DNA from: Acidobacteriota bacterium
GTDB taxonomy: Bacteria > Acidobacteriota > Vicinamibacteria > Vicinamibacterales > CAVVIG01
Reading direction: 5' to 3'
Length of the DNA stretch: 64,000 nt
Assembly: GCA_020850715.1 (NCBI GenBank)
Contig: JADZED010000059.1
Location: 18,934 to 82,933, forward strand
Positions 45,088-54,663 of this stretch are shown piece by piece. Made by a program: the position numbers and the translations under genes. Position 1 is the stretch's first letter. Every line of letters begins with the position of its first letter. The notes under the pieces were generated by a model. That model searched no databases and was not told the DNA's origin. It saw nothing but the letters and a program-made list of their open reading frames with translations.

Positions 45088-47003
45088 TGCCGCAACTGGA
45101 CGCGCGCGTCCCGGCCGGCCCGATCGCCGGGAAGTGGGACCGCCACAAGTTCGAGATGAAGCTGGTGAACCCCGCCAACAAGCGGAAGTTCACGCTCATC
45201 GTCGTCGGCACCGGCCTGGCCGGCGCCTCCGCGGCCTCCTCGCTCGGCGAGCTCGGCTACAACGTCCTCAGTTTCTGCATCCAGGACAGCCCGCGGCGCG
45301 CCCACAGCATTGCGGCCCAGGGCGGCATCAACGCCGCGAAGAACTACCAGAACGACGGCGACAGCGTGTACCGCCTCTTCTACGACACGGTCAAGGGGGG
45401 CGACTACCGCTCGCGGGAGGCGAACGTCTACCGCCTCGCCCAGCTGAGCGTGAACATCATCGATCAGTGCGTCGCGCAGGGGGTGCCGTTCGCGCGCGAC
45501 TACGGCGGTCTGCTCGACAACCGATCGTTCGGCGGCGCGCAGGTCTCGCGCACCTTCTACGCGCGCGGCCAGACCGGCCAGCAGCTGCTCCTGGGCGCCT
45601 ACCAGTCGCTGATGCGCCAGGTCCACCACGAGACGGTGACGCTGTTCCCGCGCCGCGAGATGCTCGATCTGGTCGTCGTCGACGGCAGGGCGCGCGGCAT
45701 CGTCGTGCGAAACTTGAAGACCGGCGAGATCGAGCGCTACGCCGCCGATGCCGTCATCCTCGCCACCGGCGGCTACGGCACCGCCTACTATCTGTCGACC
45801 AACGCGGTGAACTCGAACGTGACCGCCGCGTGGCGCGCGCACAAGCGGGGCGCCTACTTCGCCAATCCCTGCTACACCCAGATCCACCCCACTTGCATTC
45901 CCGTCAGCGGCGAGCACCAGTCGAAGCTGACGCTGATGAGCGAGAGCCTCCGCAACGACGGACGCGTGTGGGTGCCCAGGAAGGTAGGCGACCGGCGGCC
46001 GCCCGAGCAGATCCCGGAGGACGAGCGCGACTACTATCTCGAGCGGAAGTACCCGAGCTTCGGCAACCTGGTGCCGCGCGACGTCGCCTCGCGCAACGCC
46101 AAGCAGGTCTGCGACGACGGGCGCGGCGTCGGCGAGACCGGCCTCGCCGTCTATCTGGACTTCGCGGACGCGATCAGGCGGATCGGCATCGAAGGGATTC
46201 GCGACAAGTACGGCAACCTGTTCCAGATGTACCAGAAGATCACCGACGAGAACCCGTACGAGACGCCGATGCGGATCTACCCGGCCATCCACTACACGAT
46301 GGGCGGCCTCTGGGTGGACTACAACCTGATGAGCACGATCCCCGGACTGCACGTGCTCGGCGAGGCGAACTTCTCCGACCACGGCGCGAACCGCCTCGGC
46401 GCCAGCGCGCTGATGCAGGGGCTCGCCGACGGCTACTTCGTCATCCCCTACACGATTGCCGACTACCTGGCGTCGACGCCGCTGCCGAAGATCTCGACCG
46501 ATCACGACGCGTTCAAGCAGGCCTCGGACGCCGCGCAGCGGCAGATCAACGCCCTGCTGGACGTGAAGGGCACCAGGACCATCCGCCACTTCCACCGTGC
46601 GCTCGGCAGGATCCTGTGGGACGACGTCGGCATGTCGCGCACCGCGGAGAGCCTCACGCGGGCGCTGGCGGAGATCCCGAAGCTGCGCGAGGAGTTCTGG
46701 CACGACGTCTCGGTGCCGGGCGCACCCGACAACCTCAATCAGAGCCTCGAATACGCCGGACGCGTCGCCGATTACCTCGATTTCGCCGAACTGCTGGCGC
46801 TCGACGCGCAGCACCGGCGCGAATCCTGCGGCGGCCACTTCCGCGAGGAAAGCCAGACGCCCGACGGCGAGGCGCTGCGCGACGACGAGCACTTCTCGTA
46901 CGTCGCCGCGTGGGAATACACAGGCCCCGGGCAGCGGCCCGAACTGCACAAGGAGCCGCTCGTGTTCGACGAGGTGCATCCGACGCAGAGGAGCTACAAG
47001 TAG
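45087..47003 (+). CDS. sdhA: Succinate dehydrogenase/fumarate reductase flavoprotein subunit
   Basis: 638 residues. FAD-binding [20 protein letters not shown], the FAD-attachment histidine region [24 protein letters not shown], substrate residues in [13 protein letters not shown] and the [25 protein letters not shown] motif. Of the b558-type subgroup typical of Bacteroidetes, epsilon- and deltaproteobacteria and Acidobacteria. It oxidises succinate; direction is not shown by sequence. Confidence 0.95.
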   Translation: MPQLDARVPAGPIAGKWDRHKFEMKLVNPANKRKFTLIVVGTGLAGASAASSLGELGYNVLSFCIQDSPRRAHSIAAQGGINAAKNYQNDGDSVYRLFYDTVKGGDYRSREANVYRLAQLSVNIIDQCVAQGVPFARDYGGLLDNRSFGGAQVSRTFYARGQTGQQLLLGAYQSLMRQVHHETVTLFPRREMLDLVVVDGRARGIVVRNLKTGEIERYAADAVILATGGYGTAYYLSTNAVNSNVTAAWRAHKRGAYFANPCYTQIHPTCIPVSGEHQSKLTLMSESLRNDGRVWVPRKVGDRRPPEQIPEDERDYYLERKYPSFGNLVPRDVASRNAKQVCDDGRGVGETGLAVYLDFADAIRRIGIEGIRDKYGNLFQMYQKITDENPYETPMRIYPAIHYTMGGLWVDYNLMSTIPGLHVLGEANFSDHGANRLGASALMQGLADGYFVIPYTIADYLASTPLPKISTDHDAFKQASDAAQRQINALLDVKGTRTIRHFHRALGRILWDDVGMSRTAESLTRALAEIPKLREEFWHDVSVPGAPDNLNQSLEYAGRVADYLDFAELLALDAQHRRESCGGHFREESQTPDGEALRDDEHFSYVAAWEYTGPGQRPELHKEPLVFDEVHPTQRSYK

Positions 47004-47041
47004 ATTCGAGGATTTGTGGATTCGAGAATTCGAGGACCCAG

Positions 47042-47791
47042 GTGCGGCTGAAGCTCAGAATCTGGCGGCAAGCGGGTCCGACCGCACCCGGACGTCTCGA
47101 AGACTACGCGGCCGACGACATCTCGCCCGACATGTCGTTTCTCGAGATGCTCGACGTCGTCAACGAGGGACTGGTCCGCCAGGGCAAGGACGCCATCGCC
47201 TTCGACTCGGACTGCCGCGAAGGCATCTGCGGGATGTGCAGCCTCGTGGTGAACGGCGTGCCGCACGGCCCGGACCGCGGCACGACGGTGTGCCAGCTCC
47301 ACATGCGCCGCTACAAGGACGGCGATACGATCACGATCGAGCCGTGGCGCGCCCGGGCCTTCCCCGTCGTCAAGGACCTCATCGTGGATCGCAGCGCCTT
47401 CGACCGCATCATCGCGGCGGGCGGGTACGTGTCGGTGAACGCCGGCGGCGCCCCCGACGGCAACGCGATTCCGATCTCCAAGGCGATCTACGAGCAGGCG
47501 ATGGACTCGGCCGCCTGCATCGGCTGCGGCGCCTGCGTCGCCGCGTGCAAGAACGCCTCGGCACACCTGTTCATGGGCGCCAAGATCTCGCAGCTCGCGC
47601 GACTGCCGCAGGGGCAGGTCGAGCGCGCGTCGCGGGTGGCGGCCATGGTCCACCAGGCCGACGCGGAAGGCTTCGGGAGCTGCTCGAACGAAGGCGAGTG
47701 CGAGGCGGTCTGCCCGAAGGAGATCCCGATCTCGAACATCGCACGGATCACGCGCGAGCTCGTCAAGGCCGTCTGGCGCGGCGGCGAATAG
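47042..47791 (+). CDS. sdhB: Succinate dehydrogenase iron-sulfur subunit
   Basis: 249 residues. [2Fe-2S] domain with [15 protein letters not shown] and the distal cysteine in TTVCQLHM, then [15 protein letters not shown] and [16 protein letters not shown] for the [4Fe-4S] and [3Fe-4S] clusters. The GTG at 47042 is preceded by GAGG six bases upstream, which decides the start. The 38-bp gap after sdhA holds a short GATTCGAG repeat. Confidence 0.94.
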   Translation: MRLKLRIWRQAGPTAPGRLEDYAADDISPDMSFLEMLDVVNEGLVRQGKDAIAFDSDCREGICGMCSLVVNGVPHGPDRGTTVCQLHMRRYKDGDTITIEPWRARAFPVVKDLIVDRSAFDRIIAAGGYVSVNAGGAPDGNAIPISKAIYEQAMDSAACIGCGACVAACKNASAHLFMGAKISQLARLPQGQVERASRVAAMVHQADAEGFGSCSNEGECEAVCPKEIPISNIARITRELVKAVWRGGE

Positions 47792-47807
47792 CGGGCCACC
47801 GCCCGAT

Positions 47808-48050
47808 TCAGCCGGACGTCCGGCGCGCCCTCCGCGGCGGCAGCGCCAGCACCTCGCCGGCGGCGACCGCATCCTCGATCCGCACCATCACGGTGATGCC
47901 GTTGCTCATCGCGAGCGGCGGCTCCAGCGTTCCCGCGTCGTCTGCACGCAGCATCGATTCGATGCCGGCGGCTTGAAGCGCCGACTGCGCCAGCTCCGCC
48001 TCGATGCGATCGGAAAACGTGCGCACGGCGACAAAGGAGATTTCGCTCAT
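47808..48050 (-). CDS. DUF2007 family protein
   Basis: 80 residues starting MSEISFVAVRTFSDRIEAELAQSALQAAGIES, the pattern of DUF2007 (putative signal-transducing fold, related to PII-like ferredoxin folds). It converges on sdhB with a 16-bp gap. Function unknown. Confidence 0.75.
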   Translation of the reverse strand: MSEISFVAVRTFSDRIEAELAQSALQAAGIESMLRADDAGTLEPPLAMSNGITVMVRIEDAVAAGEVLALPPRRARRTSG

Positions 48051-48164
48051 GAACTCACGTTACACCCATTCCGCCCGGCACCCCTCCCTGCCGCGGCGTC
48101 GCCGCCTGCCGGCGCCAGCTCGCGTGCCGCCTCGGCGTTTGTGCAAGAATACGGCGCAGTTGCC

Positions 48165-48557
48165 ATGGTCGAGACGCGCACCGCGCTGATTCATCTGGCC
48201 GACTTCGGGATCGTGATCGCCCGGATCAAGAAGGACATCCTCCAGTCGCTGGACGACGCGGCGAGGAACCTGTCGGCTGCCGTCGAGGTGGCGGCGGGAC
48301 AGCGCCGGCCGCTGCTGATCGACATCCGCGCGGCGCTCCCCCTCGACGACGATGTCCGCCGCCGGTATTCGGGCTCCAGGGTCGTCGACCATTTCTCGGC
48401 GCTCGGCCTCGTCGTCGACGACGGACCGTTCGGACGCATGATGGGGAACCTGTACTTCCGTGTCGCCGATCTCACGATCGCAACGCGGCTCTTTGCCGGC
48501 GAGGGAGAGGCGGTCGCCTGGCTCCTGGAATATCGAACGCCCCAACCGGAGCGGTAG
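48165..48557 (+). CDS. STAS/SpoIIAA-like domain protein (unknown function)
   Basis: 130 residues. Alternating strands and helices with LLIDIRAALPLDD in the position of the STAS core strand and AVAWLLEYRTP at the end, as in SpoIIAA/STAS-like single-domain proteins (DUF7793 type). No phospho-serine motif is evident. No clear ribosome site; ATG 48165. Confidence 0.6.
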   Translation: MVETRTALIHLADFGIVIARIKKDILQSLDDAARNLSAAVEVAAGQRRPLLIDIRAALPLDDDVRRRYSGSRVVDHFSALGLVVDDGPFGRMMGNLYFRVADLTIATRLFAGEGEAVAWLLEYRTPQPER

Positions 48558-48611
48558 CCGCCTCCGGAACGGCTCCCGCCACAGCCGTCGCCACGCCCCC
48601 AGCTCTTCTTG

Positions 48612-48641
48612 TTGACGCAGACCGCGTCGTCTCCGTAACAT
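48612..48641 (+). promoter_or_regulatory. Promoter of the toxin-antitoxin pair
   Basis: TTGACG (5/6), 18 bp, TAACAT (4/6). The predicted start is at or next to the antitoxin's ATG codons at 48646/48649, so the message is probably leaderless. Confidence 0.55.
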
Positions 48642-48645
48642 ACGG

Positions 48646-48951
48646 ATGATGTCCACCGACGCCAGACGTCCTCGCCGCCGGGACACCCGCGTCTCGGCCA
48701 CTACCGCGGCAAAGAACCTCGGCCGGCTCGTCGACCGCGTGCGCGAAGAGCGGATCACCTACGTCGTCGAGCGCGCCGGCACGCCGGTCGCGCGGATCGG
48801 CCCCGTGGAGCGGGCGCCGTTCACGATGGCCGATTTCCGGGCGCTCCTGGCGACCGCCCCGCCGGCCGACGAGGCGTACCTGACGGCCCTCGAAGGGGCC
48901 GCGGCGCGGCACAACCGGCCGCGCGTCCGGCGCAATCCGTGGGCACGCTGA
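48646..48951 (+). CDS. Antitoxin, Phd/YefM-like
   Basis: 101 residues (or 100 from the second ATG). RVSATTAAKNLGRLVDRVREERITYVVERAGTPVARIGP has the Phd/YefM N-terminal DNA-binding layout (Ala-X2-Asn-Leu, then an -ERxGxPVA- strand). The C-terminal half would bind the toxin. It overlaps the downstream PIN-domain gene by 13 bp, the usual type II toxin-antitoxin arrangement. Confidence 0.75.
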   Translation: MMSTDARRPRRRDTRVSATTAAKNLGRLVDRVREERITYVVERAGTPVARIGPVERAPFTMADFRALLATAPPADEAYLTALEGAAARHNRPRVRRNPWAR

Positions 48952-49340
48952 TCGATTCGAGCGTCCTCATCGCGGCGCAGCGCGGACAGATCGATCCGGC
49001 CCCCTTGTCGGCCGAAGACGAGGACGAACCGATCGCCGTGGCGGCGATTTCAGCGTCGGAGCTGCTGCACGGGGTGCACCGGCTGAAGGGCGCCGTTGCG
49101 CGGCTGCGGGCCGAACGCTTCGTCGAGCACATTCTCTCTTCCATTCCGGTCGTCGCGTTCGATCTCGACATCGCACGGGTGCACGCGCGCATCGACGCGG
49201 AGCTCTCGGCAGGCGGCGCGGCGGTCGGCGACGCAGATCTGATGATCGCCGCCACGGCGGTCTGGCTCGACTACCGGGTCGCTACGCGCGACCGCCGCAG
49301 CTTTCCCAGGATCAAAGGCCTTCGCCTCGTCCGGTGGTGA
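48939..49340 (+). CDS. PIN-domain ribonuclease toxin, VapC-like
   Basis: 133 residues starting at GTG 48939. PIN acidic residues: Asp in LIDSSVLI, Glu in AISASELLHGV, Asp in VGDADLMIAATA and Asp in ATRDRRSF. VapC toxins cleave tRNA or rRNA and are held by the antitoxin, which here is Phd-like. Overlaps the antitoxin gene by 13 bp. Confidence 0.85.
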   Translation: MGTLIDSSVLIAAQRGQIDPAPLSAEDEDEPIAVAAISASELLHGVHRLKGAVARLRAERFVEHILSSIPVVAFDLDIARVHARIDAELSAGGAAVGDADLMIAATAVWLDYRVATRDRRSFPRIKGLRLVRW

Positions 49341-49708
49341 GATGCCTGCGAGCCGAGTCGAACGCAGGACCGCGGCCCGAGCGCGCGTGCGTCAGCGCCT
49401 GCGCCTGACGCCGCCCGTGGCGAGCGTCGCGATCGCCTCCACCGGCGCCTCGGGATCGAACCTCTTCGGCAGCGCCGGTCGTACCCGGCGTCAGACACCT
49501 GCCGGCGATCCCGCAGACGCGCAGAGGCCGACAGGCCTTCGCGATCGCCGGCAGACCGATGGCCCGACGTGGGGTGAGAAGTGGCCGCGCGACAGACACT
49601 TCCGTCGCGGCAGGCTTGGCGCGGGACCGCTGGGCGCCATCGGTATCGATGCAACCCGAGGCCTCGCGGCAGCGTCTGAAGGCCACGGACATCTTCAGGA
49701 GGGCCGGG
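49341..49708. other. Gene-free gap before the MBL-fold hydrolase
   Basis: About 370 bp. Open frames run through on both strands, but with no recognisable protein features and no ribosome sites. A good Shine-Dalgarno (AGGAGGG) at its end belongs to the next gene. Confidence 0.45.
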
Positions 49709-51157
49709 ATGATGAGACGACTTGCCGCCGCCGCACTCATGGCGGCCGTGCCGCTGCAGGCGGCCGCACAGACGGATGCCGTGTCCGCGGCCGCCGAGGC
49801 CATGGGCGTGGAGACGCTCGATTCGATCACCTACTCGGGCACAGCCCGCAGCGGCGCGTTCGGACAGAGCAAGGCGATTGGCGATCCGATGACGACGGTC
49901 AACGTCACCCGGATCACCACGTACACGCGCACGGTCACCTTCGCGCCGCCGGCCTCGGAGACCGCACTCGTATCGCGCGCCACCGGGCCCACGCAGCCGC
50001 CCACGGTGCCCGGTGTCGCACCGCAGCCGCCGGGGGTGTTCAACCAGAACGTCAGCGGCGCGCAGGCCGCGAGCTGGGCCCAGGCGCTCAACATCTGGAC
50101 GACGCCCTGGGGGTTCCTGAAGAGCGCGGCGGCAAACAACGCCGCCCCGCGCGCTGAAGGCGGGCAGCAGGTCGTCACCTTCTCGCCCGCGGGATTCAGA
50201 TCGCCGTCCGGGCAGGCGTACACGGTCACCGGCTACATCAACGCGCAGAACCTGGTGACGAAGGTTGAAACCCGTGTCGAGCACCCGGTGGCCGGCGACC
50301 TCCTGGTCGAATTCGAGTATTCCGGCTATCGGAACATGAGCGGCGTGCAGGTGCCCGCGCGCATCGTGCAGAAGCAGGCGGGAATGACGACGTTCGAGGC
50401 GACGATCGCGGCGGCCACGCCGAATCCCGCCAACCTGTCCGAGCTGCTGGCGCCCCCGCCGGCTCCGGCGCCTGCGGCCGCTGCGGCGCCTGCGCCGGCG
50501 GGTGCGCCGCCCGTCGACCGACTCGGCGAGGGTGCGTTCAAGATCGGCGGCAACTACCAGTCGCTCGCGATCGACATGGGCGATCACATCCTCGTCGTCG
50601 AATGCGGTCAGGGGGACGCGCGCGCGCAGGCGGTGTTCGCGGCTGCCAGGCAGGCGATCCCCGGCAAGCCGATCCGTTTCGTCGTGAACTCGCATCCGCA
50701 CTTCGACCACGCGGGCGGTCTCGGCGCGGCCGTCGCCGAAGGCGCGACGATTCTCTCGCACGCCAACAACGAGGCGGTGCTCGAACGGCTCCTCTCCGGG
50801 CCGCGCGCGCTGTCGGGCGATGCGCTGTCGAGGCTCTCGAACCGCCGGACGGACGTGGTTCAACCCGTCGGCGATCGCGACGTCCGTCGCGGTACGAACG
50901 GCAGGATCGTCGAGCTGCACCGCGTTCCGAACGAGCACACCGACGGCATGCTCGCGGTGTATCTGCCGGCGGACAAGGTGGTGTGGACGGCAGATCTGAT
51001 GGCGGTCAACCCGAATCCGGTCCAGCTCGGCGCCCTGCGGTCGTCGGTCGACGCGCTCGACCGCCTGAACCTGGACTACTCGACGTGGATCCAGGCGCAC
51101 CCGCCGAACCCGGATCGACCGCTGACGAAGGCGGACGTAATGGCCGCTGTGAAGTAG
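49709..51157 (+). CDS. Secreted MBL-fold metallo-hydrolase
   Basis: 482 residues from ATG 49709, which has AGGAGGG nine bases upstream. Signal peptide (MMRRLAAAALMAAVPLQAAAQ) with a likely cut after AAA. A ~230-residue N-terminal domain of unknown type and an Ala/Pro-rich linker ([17 protein letters not shown]) precede the metallo-beta-lactamase fold with NSHPHFDHAGG, the dinuclear metal site. The later histidine ligands may be in NEHTDGML. Substrate unknown. Confidence 0.78.
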   Translation: MMRRLAAAALMAAVPLQAAAQTDAVSAAAEAMGVETLDSITYSGTARSGAFGQSKAIGDPMTTVNVTRITTYTRTVTFAPPASETALVSRATGPTQPPTVPGVAPQPPGVFNQNVSGAQAASWAQALNIWTTPWGFLKSAAANNAAPRAEGGQQVVTFSPAGFRSPSGQAYTVTGYINAQNLVTKVETRVEHPVAGDLLVEFEYSGYRNMSGVQVPARIVQKQAGMTTFEATIAAATPNPANLSELLAPPPAPAPAAAAAPAPAGAPPVDRLGEGAFKIGGNYQSLAIDMGDHILVVECGQGDARAQAVFAAARQAIPGKPIRFVVNSHPHFDHAGGLGAAVAEGATILSHANNEAVLERLLSGPRALSGDALSRLSNRRTDVVQPVGDRDVRRGTNGRIVELHRVPNEHTDGMLAVYLPADKVVWTADLMAVNPNPVQLGALRSSVDALDRLNLDYSTWIQAHPPNPDRPLTKADVMAAVK

Positions 51158-51175
51158 GACGCTCCTTGCTCTGCC

Positions 51176-51592
51176 CTACTTGATCTCGTACGTCTTGTCC
51201 GGCAACTGGTCACGATGAGCGGTGTGACAGCCCGCGCAGGTGCCGCCGAGCGCCTTGCTCGCCGTCTCCATCGCCGCATCGTCTTTCGCCTTGGCGGCGA
51301 TCTCGAGATCCGCGGCGGCCTTCCCGCCCGTCCTGGCGCTCTCGACCGCATCGTTCGCGCTCCTGGCGGCGAAGAACGCCTCGATCTTCGCGTAATTGTC
51401 CTTCAAGGTGATCGCGTTGGCGGCAACGATGTCATAGTCCCTGGCTGGCACGGCCTTGCGGATGGCCCCGTTCGCCGCGCCGTTCGCTTTCATCAGGCTC
51501 TGGAATTCAGCCGTCGGCTTCTCGTTGGCGGCGACGGCGACGCCGAATACCGCGATGCCCAGCACCAGCGCACTCACACTCGCGTTTCGCAT
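51176..51592 (-). CDS. Cytochrome c' (class II) -like protein, exported
   Basis: 138 residues with a signal peptide (ALVLGIAVFGVAVA) and a four-helix profile, ending with a single heme site CAGCH near the C terminus, the class II cytochrome c arrangement. ATG 51592 begins the signal sequence. It may carry electrons or bind NO in the periplasm. It converges with the MBL gene. Confidence 0.8.
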   Translation of the reverse strand: MRNASVSALVLGIAVFGVAVAANEKPTAEFQSLMKANGAANGAIRKAVPARDYDIVAANAITLKDNYAKIEAFFAARSANDAVESARTGGKAAADLEIAAKAKDDAAMETASKALGGTCAGCHTAHRDQLPDKTYEIK

Positions 51593-51675
51593 ACACCCTC
51601 CTCGAAGCCCCCTCGCGCCGGGACCATGGACGACGATCAAGCTGCTATGACGCCTCGCCTGCTCGCGGAGATCCC

Positions 51676-52218
51676 ATGAAGACCTCGGTGTTCATCGGCA
51701 CCAGCCTCGACGGTTTCATCGCACGGCCCGACGGCACATTCGACTTCCTGCCCGACAGCCCCGAGCCGCACGGCTACGAGGAGCTCATCGCGAGCGTCGA
51801 CGCGGTCGTGATGGGCCGGCACACCTACGAAACGGCGCTGTCGTTCGGTGCCTGGCCCTGCGACAAGCCGGTCTTCGTGCTGAGCACGCGGCCGATCGCG
51901 CCGCCTCCATCCGGCGCCGTCGTCGAGCGCCTGAACGGCGCACCCGAAGCCATCGTGGCGCAGCTCTCCGCGCGCGGCATCGGCCATGTCTACGTCGATG
52001 GCGGCAACACGATTCAGCGATTCCTGCGGGCGGGTCTGATCCGGCGGATGATCATCACGCGCGTGCCGGTCCTGATCGGCCAGGGCATCTCCCTGTTCGG
52101 CGCCGTCGACAAGGACATCCGCCTGCGTCACGTTGCCACGCGATCCTATCCAAGCGGCCTCGTGCAAAGCGAGTACGTCATCACGGAATCGGACCCGCTG
52201 GAGCGAGGGCGACCATGA
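51676..52218 (+). CDS. Dihydrofolate reductase-family/RibD C-terminal domain protein
   Basis: 180 residues: SVFIGTSLDGFIARPDG, DAVVMGRHTYET, VYVDGGNTIQRFLRAGLIRRMIITRVPVLIGQG match the RibD C-terminal/DHFR-like fold of stand-alone reductases. The substrate is not known; it is not the riboflavin RibD itself, which would have a deaminase domain. Confidence 0.8.
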   Translation: MKTSVFIGTSLDGFIARPDGTFDFLPDSPEPHGYEELIASVDAVVMGRHTYETALSFGAWPCDKPVFVLSTRPIAPPPSGAVVERLNGAPEAIVAQLSARGIGHVYVDGGNTIQRFLRAGLIRRMIITRVPVLIGQGISLFGAVDKDIRLRHVATRSYPSGLVQSEYVITESDPLERGRP

Positions 52219-52230
52219 GACGGCCCCTCC

Positions 52231-53304
52231 TCACCGCTGGTGCTCCAGCCCTCGTTCCCGTGCAATGGGCGCAACGACCAGCCGCTCGAGGATATCGAAC
52301 AGACCCTGCCGGTGGCCGCGCCGTTCTTCGCCGACCTCCGGCGACGATGTGGCAACGATGACGGTGTCGAGCGCGGGGATGACGAAGATGTACTGGCCGC
52401 CGTACCCCCAGGCGAAGCACGTGTCGTAGCCGCCAATGACGTGCACCCACCAGCCGTAGCCGTACCTGCGGTCACGCATGGGATCCGCGAATCCGGAGGC
52501 GCCAGTGCCGCCGGGCCTCCGGTTCCGGGGACGCCCGGTGCACGACTGCTCGACCCACGATGCGGGCACCACCGGCGTTTCGCCGGCGCGCCCGTGATTC
52601 AGGTACAGCTCTCCCAGCGCCAGCATCTGCCTCGAGGTCATCGCCATCTCGTTGCCGCCGAAGAAGATCCCCTGCGGATCCTTCGTCCACTGCGACAGCC
52701 GGAACCCGAGCGGCCCGGCCAGCACCTGATTGGCGTATTCCCATGTGCTCCTGCCCGTGGTTTTCGTGAGGATGGCAGACAGCAGGTGCGAGTTGCCGGT
52801 GCTGTACTCCATCTCTGTACCGGGCGGTTCGATGGCCGGCTGCGCCAGCACGTACCGCACCCAGTTGGGGCTCGTCACCCACGCGCCGTACTCGCGTCCG
52901 CTCGTGCCCGCAAGCCCCGCTCTCATCGTCAGCAGATGCTCGACGCTGATAGTCCGCTTGCGCGGATCGGGATCCCCTGCCAGCTCGGGGAAGTACCTGG
53001 CGATTGGCGTGCCAGTGCCTGGAATGGCGGCCTGCTGAATGGCGATGCCGACGAGCGTGGAGATCACGCTCTTCGAGACCGACTTGACGTTCGCGGGACG
53101 GTCCGCGCGCGCCCCGTGGTAGTAACCCTCGAAGATCACCCGGCCGCCGCGGCTGACAAGGAGGCTGAAGAGACGCGGCAGTCTCCGGGCTTCGGCCTGA
53201 ATGGCCGACGGGTCCCAGGGTGCCATCTGCGCCGACAGGACCGCCTCTGCGAGTTCGAGCGCGAAGAGCGCCGACACGACGACGCCGTGGGCCGCACGGT
53301 GCAT
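52231..53304 (-). CDS. Serine hydrolase, beta-lactamase class C family
   Basis: 357 residues with an N-terminal signal-like helix. The class C/esterase motifs are the SxxK serine in KSVSKSVISTLVG and a YS-x-(x)-N element in MEYSTGNSHLLSAI. The late HxG-type element is probably within GGYDTCFAWGYGGQ. Such proteins are esterases, peptidases or beta-lactamase-like hydrolases; no specific substrate is evident. It converges with the DHFR-family gene. Confidence 0.78.
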   Translation of the reverse strand: MHRAAHGVVVSALFALELAEAVLSAQMAPWDPSAIQAEARRLPRLFSLLVSRGGRVIFEGYYHGARADRPANVKSVSKSVISTLVGIAIQQAAIPGTGTPIARYFPELAGDPDPRKRTISVEHLLTMRAGLAGTSGREYGAWVTSPNWVRYVLAQPAIEPPGTEMEYSTGNSHLLSAILTKTTGRSTWEYANQVLAGPLGFRLSQWTKDPQGIFFGGNEMAMTSRQMLALGELYLNHGRAGETPVVPASWVEQSCTGRPRNRRPGGTGASGFADPMRDRRYGYGWWVHVIGGYDTCFAWGYGGQYIFVIPALDTVIVATSSPEVGEERRGHRQGLFDILERLVVAPIARERGLEHQR

Positions 53305-53385
53305 GACTTGGAGGTCGATTATAGGGCTGCCCGGGGGGAGACCAGCGCGTCCAGGGGACGGCGGCGCCGCGCCGCAGGCGAAGAT

Positions 53386-54654
53386 CTAGAGGAAGCTCAG
53401 GCTGCTCTTCCTGAAGTCGCCGCCGAGAATGGCGACCGAGCTGGCGCCGAGCCAGCCGTCGATGACGCGCGCGTAGACCGACCGGAAATCGGTCTCGTAC
53501 CCGACGTCGCTTCCATTGTTCTCCAGCGTCGGGTTCGACGTGTCGGCATCGTTGAGCGAGGGGGCGGTGCCGTACAGCCCGCCGCGGACGGCGCCGCCGA
53601 TGACGGTCATGACGCTGGCGGCGCCGTGGTCGGTGCCGCGGCTGCCGTTCTCGCTGATCCGCCGGCCAAACTCCGAGAACTGCACGATCAGCGTGTTGTT
53701 GAGCAGGCCCTGGCCCTGCAGATCGTTGTAGAACGCGAGCAGCCCGTCGTTCAAGGTCCTCATCAACCGCACGTACGCGCCGGTGTCGCTCGTGGTGTCC
53801 TGCGCCGAGTGGGTGTCGTACCCGCCGGTCTGCACCCAGAAGATCTGCGTGCCGATCTGCCTGACCATCGCGCCGGCCACCGCCTGCAGCGCCTGGGCGA
53901 ATCGGCTTGGCGGGTAGGTGACGCTCGGCTTGTAGGTGGCCACCGATGCCACTCGATCGAGCGTCGCCATCGCCGCCTGCGCCGTCGCGCTCACCAGGCC
54001 GACGTGCGGCTGTCCGACCGGCACGTGCGAGGCGATCGCGGCCGCGGCCGCGCGTTCGTACGACGCTTCAGCGCCGGCATTGGGGCTGCTGAACGCGTAG
54101 CCTGCGACGCTGGGAATCGTCGCGACCGCGCTCTTGTTCGACTGCAGCGAATGCGGCGCTTCACCGGCAGCGCACCACGCGGCGAGCGGATCGAGCGGCG
54201 CGGCGAGCGTATCGAGATAGCGTCCGAGCCATCCCGGCCCCGACCAGTTCGAGGGGTTCGCGGTCGACCAGATGTCGGTGCCCTGAAAGTGCGATCGGCT
54301 CGAGTTGGCGTAGCCGGTGCGCTGCACGAACGCCAGACGGCCCTGATTGAACATCTCGCTGAATCCTGGAAGCCCGGGATGCAGCCCGAGCGGCTTCCCA
54401 CTCGAGTCGCTGCCAAGCTGCAGCACCGTGCCCGCGGGCACGGCGAGCGTGGGCCGCCGGCTGTAATAGTAGCTGTCCGTGTACGGGATGAGCATGCTGA
54501 GGCTGTCGTTGCCGCCCAGCAGGTCCAGCACGACCAGGCTCCGCCCGCCCGCGCCCTGCGCGCGTGCGAGATCCGACAGGAACGCCGGCGCGGCAGCGCC
54601 GATTGTGAAGGCCGCGACGCCGTCTTTCATGAAGGTGCGACGCGAAACAGGCAT
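53386..54654 (-). CDS. DUF1501 family exported protein
   Basis: 422 residues with a Tat-type signal (SRRTFMKDGVAAFTIGAAAPAFL) and DUF1501 motifs (VVLDLLGGNDSLSMLIPYTD, HPGL, VQTGGYDTHSAQD, IVQFSEFGRRISENGSRGTDHG). The fold is related to alkaline phosphatase/sulfatase proteins; function unknown. It follows the DUF1800 gene by 9 bp, the usual pairing, and the two are presumed to work together outside the cytoplasm. Confidence 0.9.
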   Translation of the reverse strand: MPVSRRTFMKDGVAAFTIGAAAPAFLSDLARAQGAGGRSLVVLDLLGGNDSLSMLIPYTDSYYYSRRPTLAVPAGTVLQLGSDSSGKPLGLHPGLPGFSEMFNQGRLAFVQRTGYANSSRSHFQGTDIWSTANPSNWSGPGWLGRYLDTLAAPLDPLAAWCAAGEAPHSLQSNKSAVATIPSVAGYAFSSPNAGAEASYERAAAAAIASHVPVGQPHVGLVSATAQAAMATLDRVASVATYKPSVTYPPSRFAQALQAVAGAMVRQIGTQIFWVQTGGYDTHSAQDTTSDTGAYVRLMRTLNDGLLAFYNDLQGQGLLNNTLIVQFSEFGRRISENGSRGTDHGAASVMTVIGGAVRGGLYGTAPSLNDADTSNPTLENNGSDVGYETDFRSVYARVIDGWLGASSVAILGGDFRKSSLSFL

Positions 54655-54663
54655 GGTGGCCCT

